From NCBI GenBank assembly GCA_021018995.1, contig CM037588.1, positions 79,705,765-79,769,764 on the forward strand: a DNA stretch of 64,000 nt, given 5' to 3'. Position 1 is the stretch's first letter; every line of letters begins with the position of its first letter. Source of the DNA: Chloranthus sessilifolius (taxonomy: Eukaryota; Streptophyta; Magnoliopsida; Chloranthales; Chloranthaceae). Below, piece by piece: positions 1 through 10,115 of this stretch. A program made the translations under genes and the position numbers. The notes below the pieces were generated by a model. That model was not told where the DNA came from, did not search any database, and was given only the letters and a program-made list of their open reading frames with translations.

Positions 1-417
1 ATGACAACTAAGAAAACAAAACATCTACACAAACTTCTAAAATAGAAAACTACCTAAAACTGCATTTACACCTACTTAAAATAGTAACTAAACTAAAAAC
101 AGCAGTTATGCTACAAACATAAAATATACTAACATTCTTAGATCAGAAAACTAAAAACAACTATAAAACAACAATTAAACTATACAAACAGCTATGATAC
201 ACAGGTTGAGATCCAATATCAGGTGGAAAGTCTTGAAAGTGAATGATTACAGAGGCTCCATAGTATTTTCAAGATAGAATATGAGCCTCTGCTCATTAAC
301 CTTCATGACTCATCCCAACATTCAGGCTCATGATCATAATAGTCCAGATGGGGGTATATGCATGATAGAAAATTAATCACCCATCTGGAACTCAGTTAAA
401 ATGGAAGGAACTGTAAT

Positions 418-769
418 TCAAAAGTTAAAAGTCATACCTTTACAGATGCAGAGGCAACAAACCTTTGTTCTCCAGCCCACAAATAGCAGTTGCATGAGAA
501 ATGCAGGGAGCAACTCCAACTCCACAACATCAGGTGGATAGTTAAAAGGTAGCAAAGGTGCCTTAGATGGATGAGGGAAGGGCAGCAGGGCAAGTGCCCA
601 AATGAACTGTTGTACTAGCCCCACTGAGAAGGCCAAAATGAGTACTTTTTAGCACATAGGTGGGTGCCTCCTCAGTCCATACTTCAACAAATTCATTAAA
701 TTCCTCACCCAAGTCTAGCAGTTTGGGCGAGGTATCATCCACCATCTCATCAAAGATAGCAACTGTCAA
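418..769 (-). pseudogene. Athila gag-pol linker remnant
   Basis: Broken minus-strand coding sequence in two overlapping frames. One frame reads an acidic stretch ending VWTEEAPTYVL; the other continues with PPDVVELELLPAFLMQLL. The Athila-B equivalent at 16371-16580 reads VWTEEAPTHVL and PPLMELELLPASSMQLQL when frames are joined. This resembles the Glu/Leu/Pro-rich linker between protease and reverse transcriptase in Athila polyproteins, but no enzymatic domain follows. It shows that the element is a deletion derivative rather than a complete Athila. Confidence 0.55.
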
Positions 770-841
770 ACAATCCTCATTTCCTCCATCTCATTTCCCC
801 TTGGAAAAAGGAGAATCCCCTTGAAAATCACGAGGAAATGG

Positions 842-1080
842 CAGATGAAGTACTGGTGGTACTCCTTTGGTGACACATCATTTAAAATTATTATTTTTTT
901 TAATTTTGCTTAAAACTACAGCTGTAATTTCAACAAACACTACAAAGACACAAAAAGATCTAAAACAGAAAAGAAAGAAAAAATGCAAAAATCACAAAAA
1001 AATTACAGCTGGCATTTATTCAAACACTACATCTACAATGAATATAACTAAACTCAGATTACTATACTTAGATCAAAACT
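842..1080 (-). other. Athila-A leader joined to pol-proximal region (gag deletion scar)
   Basis: A- and T-rich non-coding sequence. From about 880 to the PBS it parallels the leader of Athila-B next to its PBS; left of about 842 it parallels sequence that in Athila-B lies about 1.9 kb further from the PBS, beyond gag. The junction therefore marks deletion of the gag region. No gene is seen. Confidence 0.6.
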
Positions 1081-1097
1081 CCTTGGAAGCGGCGCCA
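1081..1097 (-). other. Primer-binding site (tRNA-Asp type), Athila-A
   Basis: On the minus strand, TGGCGCCGCTTCCAAGG lies a few bases after the LTR end at 1104. It resembles the Athila PBS complementary to the 3' end of tRNA-Asp (TGGCGCCGTTGCCGGGG), with several mismatches. It fixes the element's orientation and identifies the adjacent repeat as the 5' LTR. Confidence 0.8.
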
Positions 1098-2072
1098 AAA
1101 TTTTGTTGATTTTATCTGTGTGCTTATTAAAATGAGAATGCACAATGGCAGAAATAAAGAAGAAAATCTACACAGATTTAAACACAGCTTGTAGCAAGTT
1201 TTAAAAGAAGTAAGAGATCGTCCCACATAGATTTGCTATCTAAGATAGTAAATCTTCCAGACCTGCTACAATTCTGGACCTCCTAATCCTATTCTAACTT
1301 AAACTAACGAAAACAGGAAAAAGAGTTTGAGTTTTGATTGTCACTTTAAACTAAAAAAAAAAAAGGAAATTAGATCTAATTAAAAACAGAGTTTAACCAC
1401 AAACCAGAGATAACGAAAAGAGAGAATTGTGAGAAATGGCAAATGTTTTCATAGAATAAAGTTCAAATATGGAGAATGAACAACTAGGAGATAGTTTTCA
1501 TTGTAAAATTGATTTGCAAAGTAGCAGAGTAGAAGGTGCATCTGCAGCAATCCTTCATTTGTCTACAAGCACAAATGCAAGGTAGAAGGATCCAAATCTG
1601 CCTTGAGATATGGACTAGTGCTAGGGCTATACTTTGTCCACTTGAATGGTCATAGAGTATCCCATGGATATAATCCGGCCATGGGGGAAAGAATTGAAAC
1701 AGGAAAATCACTACAAATTCTATGGATGAAAGGCTACAAGATCAGGCATCCATAGGTACATCAAATCTATAAAAATCGATTGAAAACCAATAGATCCTAC
1801 AAATTAAATGAGCATTAGAACCAATCATTCATTGATCTACAAAAACTTTCAACAAATTTACTCTCAGATTTGTAGTCTCTGCAATCTCACACTTTATACA
1901 ATGCTCTCACAATTCAATTTACAAATCAACTAACCCTAGCTGCTACAAAGATTTAGCCAAGCGTGGCTAGGCTAAGGAGAGAATAGAGGAAGACGAAGAA
2001 GAGTAAAAAGGCGGGAAACAGCTCATAAATTCCTAAAACTATGGATGCCCTATCTCTGGCTTATTCCCCTCT

Positions 2073-2079
2073 ATTTATA
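2073..2079 (-). promoter_or_regulatory. TATA box of Athila-A LTR
   Basis: TATAAAT on the minus strand. The same heptamer occurs at the corresponding place in both Athila-B LTRs, so it is the probable LTR promoter. Transcription would start about 30 bases lower in coordinate. Confidence 0.6.
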
Positions 2080-2332
2080 CACATTTCGCAACTGGCCCAG
2101 ATCTGTTTTGGCCAATCAGAGAAGAGGAGAATCAATTCTGTTAACCGACCTGCTGATGTGGCTGTATTTCCTCCAAATATTGCCCCAATTCTGTTAGATC
2201 AGTTCAACACACTGGGGCAGTTAGATCAGGTGTCCTCTGATCTATTAAAGTTCCAAAAATTCCCTCCAAAACTAATAGACAGTTTCTAGGCCCGTGCATC
2301 AAGTGATTGAAGTTTCAAGTTACTCATTCGAT

Positions 2333-2840
2333 TAGTTGGAGCTTTAGAAATCACACCTCGAGAGGTTCAGAAATGTGTACAATAGGTTACAAGCTTCAGG
2401 TATCTTCAGGTCGATAGGTTCAGAGTAGATCTTGACAAGTTGAATGAGCTTCAGGTATAAATCTCGACAGGTTCTTCATTTGCTTCAGCAGAATTTAAAC
2501 CATTCGACAAGTTCAAATCTGTAGACTTTATGAATTGCTCGACAGGTTCTTCATTTGCTTTAGCTGACCACTCGAGAGGTTCACTGAACTGCTCGAGAGG
2601 ATCAATGTGGTGGCTGTGAACTGCTCGAGTACCTTAATGCACAGCATTGGACTGCTCGCCATGTTCACTTTGAAGCTTTAACACTGCTCGAACTCTTCAG
2701 AGTGCCACTCGATAGGTTGTTGAGTGTAAGTGTTCAACTTGTGGGGTTGCTAGAATCAAATGTGAACTGCTCGAGGGCTTCAAGCAACCCCTCGACAGGA
2801 TCAAAGCAGCTTCAGAAATTGCTCGAGCACTTCTTTGCTA
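2333..2840 (-). repeat. TCGA-centred motif array in Athila-A U3
   Basis: About twenty degenerate copies of a short motif such as CTCGAGAGGTTC or TCGACAGGTTC at irregular 25-40 bp spacing. The array lies upstream of the TATA box in element sense, in the U3 region. The same array is seen in the other Athila LTRs. Confidence 0.7.
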
Positions 2841-3601
2841 AGCCTCTACTACTGATTACAACCTGTTACAGCCCTCTGTCATGTATGGGTCTTCTCATTA
2901 GTCAATGGTTGACTCAGATCTCCCTCCTTTTGGCTTCTACTGTATGATTTTGTGCACTTTACTACAGATTATTGTCAACTACAAAGCAACACTCAAACAC
3001 ACTCATTAAACAACTCAAAGGTCTAGTAAAGGCTAGGTTAGGAGGTGAAAAATGATATTTTTTACTGATTAACACACACTCCCGAAAAGCATTGCGACAT
3101 CCATATTCGCTCTGCTAAGGAAATGTGCTAAATTAACTTCGGGGTTGATGAGTACGCTCAAAGACCTTGAACCCTACCTCGCGTAAGGGCACTCGTGACC
3201 AATTAAAGTGAGGTAATCAATGCCTCATGAGATTGTGCACAAACCATTGGATCTTCGTGTCATTACTTTACGCCAACCTTCAAGTTTGGGTTGATCACCC
3301 TCCCGCTCGTGGGTCTGGTTTGTATAAAATGAAACTGGTTTGTATAAAATGAAACTCGAACATTATTTATCATTAATCATACCAACACTCGGTTATGCTC
3401 AGTAATGTCGCTAAGCGCTTGGGGATCGATAATTTCGAGTGACGGATATTTATCCAATGTAATGGGCTTACGTCACTCTCCATATTTTTTTCTTTTTTAA
3501 TGTTTGAGGTTTGGTTTTAATACAGTAGACCCGATAGTATTTTCCTTGGGCCTCTTCTGATGTCTTTTTCTTTTACAGACAATCATTAGTGATCGGATAC
3601 C

Positions 3602-3613
3602 AAAGAGGGGCAT
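3602..3613 (+). other. Polypurine tract, Tat-A
   Basis: AAAGAGGGGCAT lies just before the LTR start TGAAGACACC. The matching Tat-C LTR starts TGTAGACACC. It marks 3615 as the start of a 3' LTR. Confidence 0.75.
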
Positions 3614-4412
3614 CTGAAGACACCCATATTTGGCCCAAGGCTTGACTGACCCAAACTTCGAGAGCGACGTACTTCTGAGCTTTCGAAAGTGCCTCTCAAA
3701 CCCTTAGAACTTAACCCAAACCTTTACAACCCTTCTCGAAACTTTAGAAAGTCTAAATCGGACCCATAGAACCCAACTAAATCAGCGGATGGAAAGTGGA
3801 GTGTAAAAGTTTATATAGACATCTTTAGGAGTTGAGGCCTATACCATTGGAAAGTAGAGGTTCCCACCTTTCCAACGAACCAAGAATCGCCTGATTCTGA
3901 GTTGTACACCAAAATTTATGGCGATTTAAAAACTACGAAAAAGTGCAGGATTTTGGCTAGGCGTGCATAATATGCACGCCCACGCAATTTGTGACCGAAA
4001 ATGGCTAGGTGTGCATATTATGAACGCACAGCCAAAATTCCTGAAACTATCAAGGCCCACTGCGGGTCTTCACTTCCAGAAGCCTTTTGGCCTGGATTTT
4101 AATATAGGCATACATTTTATGCACGCCTTCATTAAAAACTCAGATTTTTGCAAAAATGGCCGAATTTTAATTGTTAGGATTGACTTGTGGACCACCCCAA
4201 AGTTTGGGGTGGGTTTCTTTAGGACCCTAGTACCCCACTAGCTCTCTTTATCACCTTTTTCCCACTTAAATCCCCACTCTATCATCTACCATTAAAACTC
4301 AAATATCACTCCTCCAAGCCCTTAAAAAATCCAAAAACTTTAGATTTTACATTACCTAATTTCTAATCCAATTTGTGACTTAAGCCTTCATTAATCCCAT
4401 CCAACTCTACTC

Positions 4413-4420
4413 TATAAATA
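4413..4420 (+). promoter_or_regulatory. TATA box of Tat-A LTR
   Basis: TATAAATA followed by AGAG and a poly-C run; the identical arrangement is at 56967-56974 in Tat-C. Probable LTR promoter. Confidence 0.7.
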
Positions 4421-4883
4421 GAGAGCCCCCCCCCCCCCCCCTTGTTTGAGAGGCCTTTTTTTCCAATCTAACATGAAAAATTCTACACAAGTAACCTCTC
4501 ATTCCCAAGCTAAAACCCATCCAAGACTTAAAACTTTTGTTCTTCCCTCACCTTTACACTTCCATTTCCATCATCTCTAAGCCTTCAAAGCCTTAGGTCA
4601 TCCCTCACACGATCACTCCCAAGCTCATATCATCAAAGACTTGGCTAGTTAGAACCTTCCCCTAACCCATTGTGCTATTGGAAGCTCACCGGAGTTTGCA
4701 TTCAAGCTAGGATCTGACAACGGTGCTACAAGGGCCCAAGAGCTTCGGCTCTCCTCTCTATTTCTCTACCTTCTTTTGCTTTTCCTCTATCTTAGAATTT
4801 GAGCCATTACGTCGTTGAAATTTCGTTGATTGCGTGGGGCTCAAATAGGATCAGAGTACCGTGGGCAAGGGGAAGTGCCACAC

Positions 4884-4886
<3 letters not shown>

Positions 4887-4925
<39 letters not shown>
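4887..4925. repeat. (TA)n microsatellite
   Basis: About 19 uninterrupted TA units inside the Tat-A LTR. The Tat-C LTR has no equivalent, so this is a local expansion. Confidence 0.95.
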
Positions 4926-4928
<3 letters not shown>

Positions 4929-5171
4929 AACACTTGACCATAGTAGATACTGCTTACAAGTAGGTCAATCGGGTGCCTAACACCTTCCCGATTGATAACT
5001 GAAGTCCTTATCTAAGACTATTTGGCGCAGACCGGCAATCCGGTGTCAAATCTAGCACTTCGTTGCTCATGATATTGATTTGAGGGTATCCCGGCATACC
5101 AAAAGCTCTGAATGGTGACTCCATTTTTGAACGCATCATTGCGACGGACCCACAAAGTCCACAATTGCACA

Positions 5172-5245
5172 CATCCACTCTTAGAATGTTGTGATAAGAG
5201 AGACATAACCATTTCTAATGATTGTGAATTCCATTGGGGGAGAAA
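5172..5245 (+). other. Short internal-domain remnant with a polypurine tract before the CHR-1 LTR
   Basis: Between the end of the Tat-A LTR and the CHR-1 LTR are 74 bp ending GAATTCCATTGGGGGAGAAA. This looks like a Tekay-type polypurine tract and resembles the sequence before the other CHR-1 LTR copy (53003-53027). If so, the LTR at 5246 is also the 3' LTR of an upstream copy, and Tat-A was inserted in that copy's internal domain. Confidence 0.5.
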
Positions 5246-6017
5246 TGTAACACCTACCCCTAGATCCTTGTGTTGGTCAAATTATTGACTAGACACTAGT
5301 GTGACCCGACTGTGCCAGGTGACTGCTTGAGGCCAAGTCCATGAAAAATCTTGAGGCACCCACCTTAAAATGGTAGAAAAGTTACTATTAGTAGTGTCAC
5401 TGATAGGGCACACCATTTAATTGGATGAGTGTGGTATAAAAAATAATGAAATACACACCACATCTCATACCTAAAATTAACTCGGATTATTGCATGGATA
5501 GAAGTTTGACCCGAGGTTTGACTCGAAATAGGCTTGGACCTTGGTGGTGATGAGGGGATCATTGCCAACGGAACAGAGTTTAGAAATTATCACAAGGTTT
5601 ATAGATATACCGAGTCAAAGAATGACCCATAAGATAAATGTTTGGAGATGTGCTAACACCTAGAGTTAAGTGCTAGTGCCTTTCACCCATGGGTGGCATT
5701 TCTTGTAAATCCACTAAAAGCTCAAGGGTAAATAGTATTAATTTTCCTAAATTTTGAAATTAGAAATTAAGATTATTCAAATCTCTAGTTAATCCTCACC
5801 ATTGATCTATTTGACTCAAAGTTGACCCATCTTACACCAACCATTTTACCTTGGAGAAGTTAGGGTGTAAGATGCAACAACCTGCATGCACCACAAGATT
5901 TAGGAGAAAGTGGGCATTCACATCAATTGGGTACATAGAAAACTACAAAATAAAAGCCAATTAGAGATGTTTGGTGGAGAAAAGGGGTCAAAGGTCAAGG
6001 GCGCGGGGGTGCTTGGA

Positions 6018-6018
6018 G

Positions 6019-6063
<45 letters not shown>
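6018..6063. repeat. (GA)n microsatellite
   Basis: About 20 GA units in the CHR-1 5' LTR. The homologous, shorter run at 53789-53810 in the 3' LTR is where CHR-2 inserted. Confidence 0.95.
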
Positions 6064-6067
<4 letters not shown>

Positions 6068-6261
6068 CATTATGAGAATACATTGGAAAATTGGGAGAAT
6101 ACCTTGGGAAGGTGGGGTGATGACACATGGCACAAAATTGAAGCTTTGTCCCCCAGGTCCCCATAGAAAATTTCAAATTTCTCTAGGGTTCCCCATTCCC
6201 ATTGCAACTTCAACTTGCTCCTCTCTCTCAATCTCCATTAGAACTCATAAGAACCCTAGTT

Positions 6262-6268
6262 TATAAAA
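6262..6268 (+). promoter_or_regulatory. Candidate TATA box of CHR-1 LTR
   Basis: TATAAAA preceded by a CT-rich stretch and followed by C-rich sequence, about 1.0 kb into the LTR. Plausible LTR promoter; not confirmed by a second copy because the 3' LTR is interrupted before this point. Confidence 0.4.
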
Positions 6269-6550
6269 AAATCTCCCCCTTTCAATCCAACCCTTAAACC
6301 AAAGATCTAACATCACCACTCCACTCCCCACACCCTCCACTATCACATATAAAATTTTGAGCCCCATTCCAGCCCTCCCAACCACACGATTTGGAGAAAA
6401 ACGAGCAAGGAAGAGCTAGCTTAGCCAATTTAAAGTCTTAGTCTAGTTTTTGTCTAGACTCCTAGCCTTGTAGTATTTGAATTTTTAATAGTTTTAGGGT
6501 CTTTTCTTGCTTTTGAATGGATAAAACTCTGGAATAATCATGTTCTTACA

Positions 6551-7165
6551 TAGGACCATCACATTAGAACCATTGGATGTGATCTATAGGATCACTTTAA
6601 AGCTATCCAATGGTCCATGATGGCCAAAAAGGCCTAGACCACTAGATCTGTGTTTTGAAGGTTTTCTTCTAGATTCCATGAGTGGATTTGACTTATATGT
6701 TAGTAGTATGAAGAAATTCTGGATTAATGTGTAGAACTGAAATGGGGTGACCATGCATGTGATATTTGAGCACATGCAAGGCCATCCAATGACTTAGATT
6801 GATCCAAATAAGGTCAAATCAAGCTATTATACTCTTTAGTTGGACATTTCTTGTATTTTAGTAAAGAAAGTATAGGATTTTGTATATACATGTTCTTTAA
6901 AAACTAGAATGAAGTTTAACATGAGCATGGGATGACCATGCATGTGATCTTCACACACATGCCAGGCCATCCAATGGTCCCAAATGGGCAAGGAAGTCAA
7001 ACTAGGTCATTCTTGTAACATAGCTTGAGTATTTTATTTTTTTGATAATATAAAGCATAATTTTGATATGAAGTTTTTATATATTCTGTAATGTGACATG
7101 GACCTGAGCCAAATGGTTCCATGCATGTGATCTTGCTACACATGCAAGGCCATCTAATGGCTTAG
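6551..7165 (+). repeat. ~184-bp tandem repeats carrying CATGCATG
   Basis: The block CCATGCATGTGAT followed by ACACATGC and GGCCATCCAATGG recurs at 6751, 6936 and 7119 (spacing 185 and 183 bp), with a decayed copy near 6566. The sequence between the blocks is poorly conserved. Confidence 0.7.
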
Positions 7166-7199
7166 ATTGACCATCTTCAACTTATTGTTGCTAGGATTT

Positions 7200-8880
7200 T
7201 CTTGATAGAGATCCTTAAAACTTGCTTGTTTTTAAACCATAGAATCTTGATCTCTTGAAAGGATTAGACAAGATTAAAATTTTTGGAAAAGTATACGTTT
7301 GACCATTGACTTTGATCATGGGCACTTCAAAGGTATTGGATGCATAGATAGGATTAGATGAATGGATAGGTCAAAATTGTAATATAAGAGAGGATTTAGA
7401 AATGGCTTAAATAAGTATTTTTCTCCTCTATAAAGGAGCTTTTATATAAAGAGTTTTCAAAAAGAAAATGGATTTTTGAAAAAAAAAGCAATTATGCCCG
7501 ATGTGTTAGGCCCAATCGGATGACTTTTAAAGCACGACCCAATAATTTAACAAAAACTGATACTTGTCACTAGCAATGTATCAGCAACCGATTAGCGTTA
7601 TTTAAATAGATAAGATTATCCAAAACTTGATTCCAATGGACCTGAGATTATTTTGAGAATGTTCCGAACCAAGCCCCGTTAATGTGTGCCATTGCATGGA
7701 CCACTAGGTGGACCCCATCAAAGGCCCAAACCTGTGGACCTTGCAGCCCACAGAAATCAGTGTCAGAACATCTAACAGAATAAATAGAAATAAATTATGG
7801 AAAAATCCTTAAAAATTTTGAAAAATTCTTTAAAGAGTTTCTGATACCCGATTAAAATTTCAGACCTGAACCACATACAGTTTGAAAGTTTCAGCACCTG
7901 GAATGTGATGCGGTGAATCTACCCTGTTGCACCCGAAAACAAAGCTATAATAAGCTTTAATTTTTGAGCTCGAAAAATTATCAAAAAAATCTAGGATTAA
8001 TTGAACATATACCTTAGCATCTCTTAAAGTTTGGGAAGATTTTCATGCCTCAATTCGATCAGAATTGGCGGCGAGAAAATCAACAAATTATAACCCAAAA
8101 TTTGGCAAATGGCACACAGCCAAAAAATAGGCCTGACCTTTGATCGGATGGACCTAATTATGTTCTGATCCGTTGACTTTTGACCAAAAAAATATAAATG
8201 AAAGAATTGGATAATTCACAGATCTTACCAAAGAGCCACTAAGTGCTTGATTCCCTTGTTCGGAGCTAAAGTTATTGACCCGACACTGAGGCCCAATAAA
8301 TCTGGTCCATAATTCTGATAAAACATTACAGATCTCGGTGATCTGCCTACCATGATCAACCCTAATCATATTTTTGAATGCCACCATCTGAGAAAGATGC
8401 TCCCATCGGTGTACTTTCCCTCTGTTTTTGAAATATTTAAAAATTCAATCGGAGTCGGAAATGGCGGCCGATTTACTATAGGTTTTCCTCGAATTCTTTG
8501 GAAAATCCGAATATATAGGATAAAGGCTTGGTACTCAGACCTTGGCATAAGTCCCATGAGCAATTGGGAAGGCCCAATCACATGGTCAACATGAAACCAA
8601 CTTTGGATAAGACCCATGTAAAAATTGGTCCACCAAGTCAAAGGCCCAACTTGACAATTCGACAAAGCCCAAAATCCTAACCCTTAATAAATAGGTGTGG
8701 TAAAGAAGATAAGAAGTTTGCTTTAACGCCCGTCCCATTGCTTAACAAATCTAAATAAATTTCTCGAGTTACGAGCCCAGCCCAAGACATGTTGATTAAG
8801 GCCCATGGTGACAAAACACATATGGCCCGGACCTTGTAAATGCCCATACCCTAGATTTAAATTTAGTAAAGGCCTGAATC
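7200..8880. other. LTR interior without recognisable features
   Basis: AT-rich sequence with recurring GGCCCAA words. I see no coding region, terminal repeat or RNA gene. It is treated as CHR-1 LTR because nothing marks another element's boundary, but a hidden decayed insertion is possible. Confidence 0.4.
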
Positions 8881-8905
8881 ACATAGGAAAAACTGACCTA
8901 AAATC

Positions 8906-9112
8906 CATTGGATCCATATTGTATTGAACACTTTGGACCTATAATCCATTGGAGCAATATTGTATTGGACCCATTGTTGGACCTATAATCCATTGGACCC
9001 ATATTGTATTGGACCCCTTGGACTTAAAATCCATTGAGCCCATAATCTATTGAACCAATTGGACCCTTTGGACCTATCAACCATTGGACCCATAACTTGT
9101 TGGACTCACAGG
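8906..9112 (+). repeat. 41-50 bp tandem repeat (CCATTGGACCCATATTGTAT)
   Basis: Four and a half degenerate units, each starting CCATTGG and containing ATATTGTATTGGACC or a variant. Simple minisatellite in the LTR. Confidence 0.8.
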
Positions 9113-9639
9113 CCATGCCCAAAGTATAGGCTGAGTAAAGGGATTGACCCTCGTTGAACAATCAGTCAGTTAAAGTCAATATAACTTGAATAAATAAGAC
9201 CCTAGAGGCAGGCACCTTGACACCTTAAAAACTTGTTAGAGATAACCGAGTTCTAATTAAATTGATGATGATAAATATGAGTCATCATAAGACTTTAAAT
9301 TGGGTAATACTTGATATATGTAAATCAATGAGATTCTCTATTAGGATCAACTCTCAAGTCTTGAAACTCAGAACTGACCTGTTTGGACATGCTTAAGAGA
9401 CATGAAAGATAAACACGATCAAGTGTTGAAATGTTTAAATTGTACATGATTAATAGAATAGAAAAAAGTTTGATTTTAAGATATAGACATGATAGACATG
9501 ATTGAATAGTGAAAAGTTTAATAATGTCCTGCTTGAGTAATATGCTCGTAAATGATAGTGACATGCTTGACAGATAGTAAAATGTTAGAACATGCTTGAA
9601 ATAGGATACCAGTATGTGTGAAATGATATGATAAGAACA

Positions 9640-9965
9640 CTGACATGTTTGGAATTGAAATGATAGTAATATGATCTGATATGAAAGTGTATGATATGAT
9701 ATGATATGATTTGATATGACAATATAGGATATGGTATGAATATGATAAAAAGATGAAATGCTTGAAAAAAATTGTCTGATAATGACATGTCTAAACATAA
9801 AGATAGAATCTTGAAACTTATAGAATACAATACATAAAAAGACAAAAATATATAAAGAATACAAAATTCTGAATACAGTACATGAAAAGATGGAAATGTA
9901 TAAAGATTATAAAATTTAGAATACAGTACATGAAAAGATAGAAATGTAAATGAATACAACATAGA
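9640..9965 (+). repeat. ATGAT-rich and GAATACAGTACATGAAAAG minisatellites
   Basis: 9690-9720 holds GATAT repeats. 9826-9965 holds about three ~50-bp units based on GAATACAGTACATGAAAAGA followed by TAGAAATGTA. They produce long but meaningless minus-strand open frames. Confidence 0.75.
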
Positions 9966-10115
9966 ATACAGGATCTCCAAAATGAGGTAATATGTTACAA
10001 GACCTCATAAATGAGGTAATATGATACAAGACCTCCGAAATGAGGTAATATAATATAGGACCTCAGAAATGAGGATATATGTTATAGAACCCCAAAAATT
10101 GGGGCACATAATACA
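9966..10115 (+). repeat. Five 30-bp repeats, each able to form a small hairpin
   Basis: Units read GACCTCANAAATGAGGTAAT with small changes. Each contains CCTCA..TGAGG pairing arms; the fifth has CCCCA..TGGGG instead, which keeps the pairing. They lie in the CHR-1 LTR, about 700 bp before the Athila-B insertion. Confidence 0.8.

Larger units (their letters stand above)
1..3074 (-). mobile_element. Athila-A: partial gag-less Athila-type LTR retrotransposon
   Basis: The element is read on the minus strand. The tRNA-Asp-like PBS at 1081-1097 borders the LTR (1104-3074), so this is its 5' LTR and the internal region runs leftwards out of the window. The internal sequence 200-840 matches the pol-proximal part of Athila-B (about 16100-16640), and 880-1080 matches the Athila-B leader (about 18480-18710). 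The gag block that lies between these two in Athila-B is missing here. No protease, RT or integrase is seen. The element sits in the 3' internal region of Tat-A. Family assignment rests on the PBS and on similarity to Athila-B, whose gag is recognisable. Confidence 0.8.
1104..3074 (-). repeat. Athila-A 5' LTR (1.97 kb)
   Basis: In element sense it starts TGTTAATCAG at 3074 and ends at 1104 in a TG/CA terminus. It shares many blocks with the Athila-B LTRs: the start, the TATA region, the conserved box near 1625-1675 and the TCGA motif array. It is about 1.4 kb shorter, mainly because the transcribed part is present once, whereas Athila-B carries a diverged second copy. Confidence 0.8.
3075..5171 (+). 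mobile_element. Tat-A: 3' end of a Tat-lineage element
   Basis: A 540-bp internal tail (3075-3614), a polypurine tract (3602-3613) and a 3' LTR (3615-5171). The left part is cut by the Athila-A insertion. The LTR matches the Tat-C 5' LTR (56103-57677) in start, TATA box, poly-C run, downstream coding-like region and end. No coding sequence is recognisable in the internal tail, which holds a perfect 20-bp tandem duplication at 3315-3354. Confidence 0.8.
3615..5171 (+). repeat. Tat-A 3' LTR (1.56 kb)
   Basis: Starts TGAAGACACC and ends ATTGCACA, matching the Tat-C LTR that ends GTTGCACA before its PBS. It contains a TATA box, a C16 run at 4426-4441 and a TA microsatellite that is absent from Tat-C. 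The 4700-4760 block (a cluster reading ACAAGGGCCCAAGAG) is conserved between the two copies. Confidence 0.85.

Noticed and set aside
1081-1097. tRNA gene fragments at the four PBS-like sites
   Set aside because: Each is a single 12-20 base stretch next to an LTR end, without tRNA arms; they are primer-binding sites.
5910-6266. 118-codon plus-strand frame with an Arg/Glu run
   Set aside because: The charged run is the GA microsatellite read in frame; the rest shows no coding signature and lies in an LTR.
9325-9980. Long minus-strand open frames (up to 179 codons), hydrophobic and Ile/Ser/Tyr-rich
   Set aside because: They run through ATGAT- and GAATACAG-type minisatellites; the residues reflect the repeat, and no family or start context is seen.
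9966-10115. CRISPR-like regular repeats
   Set aside because: The 30-bp units abut directly with no spacers, and the sequence is a plant LTR.
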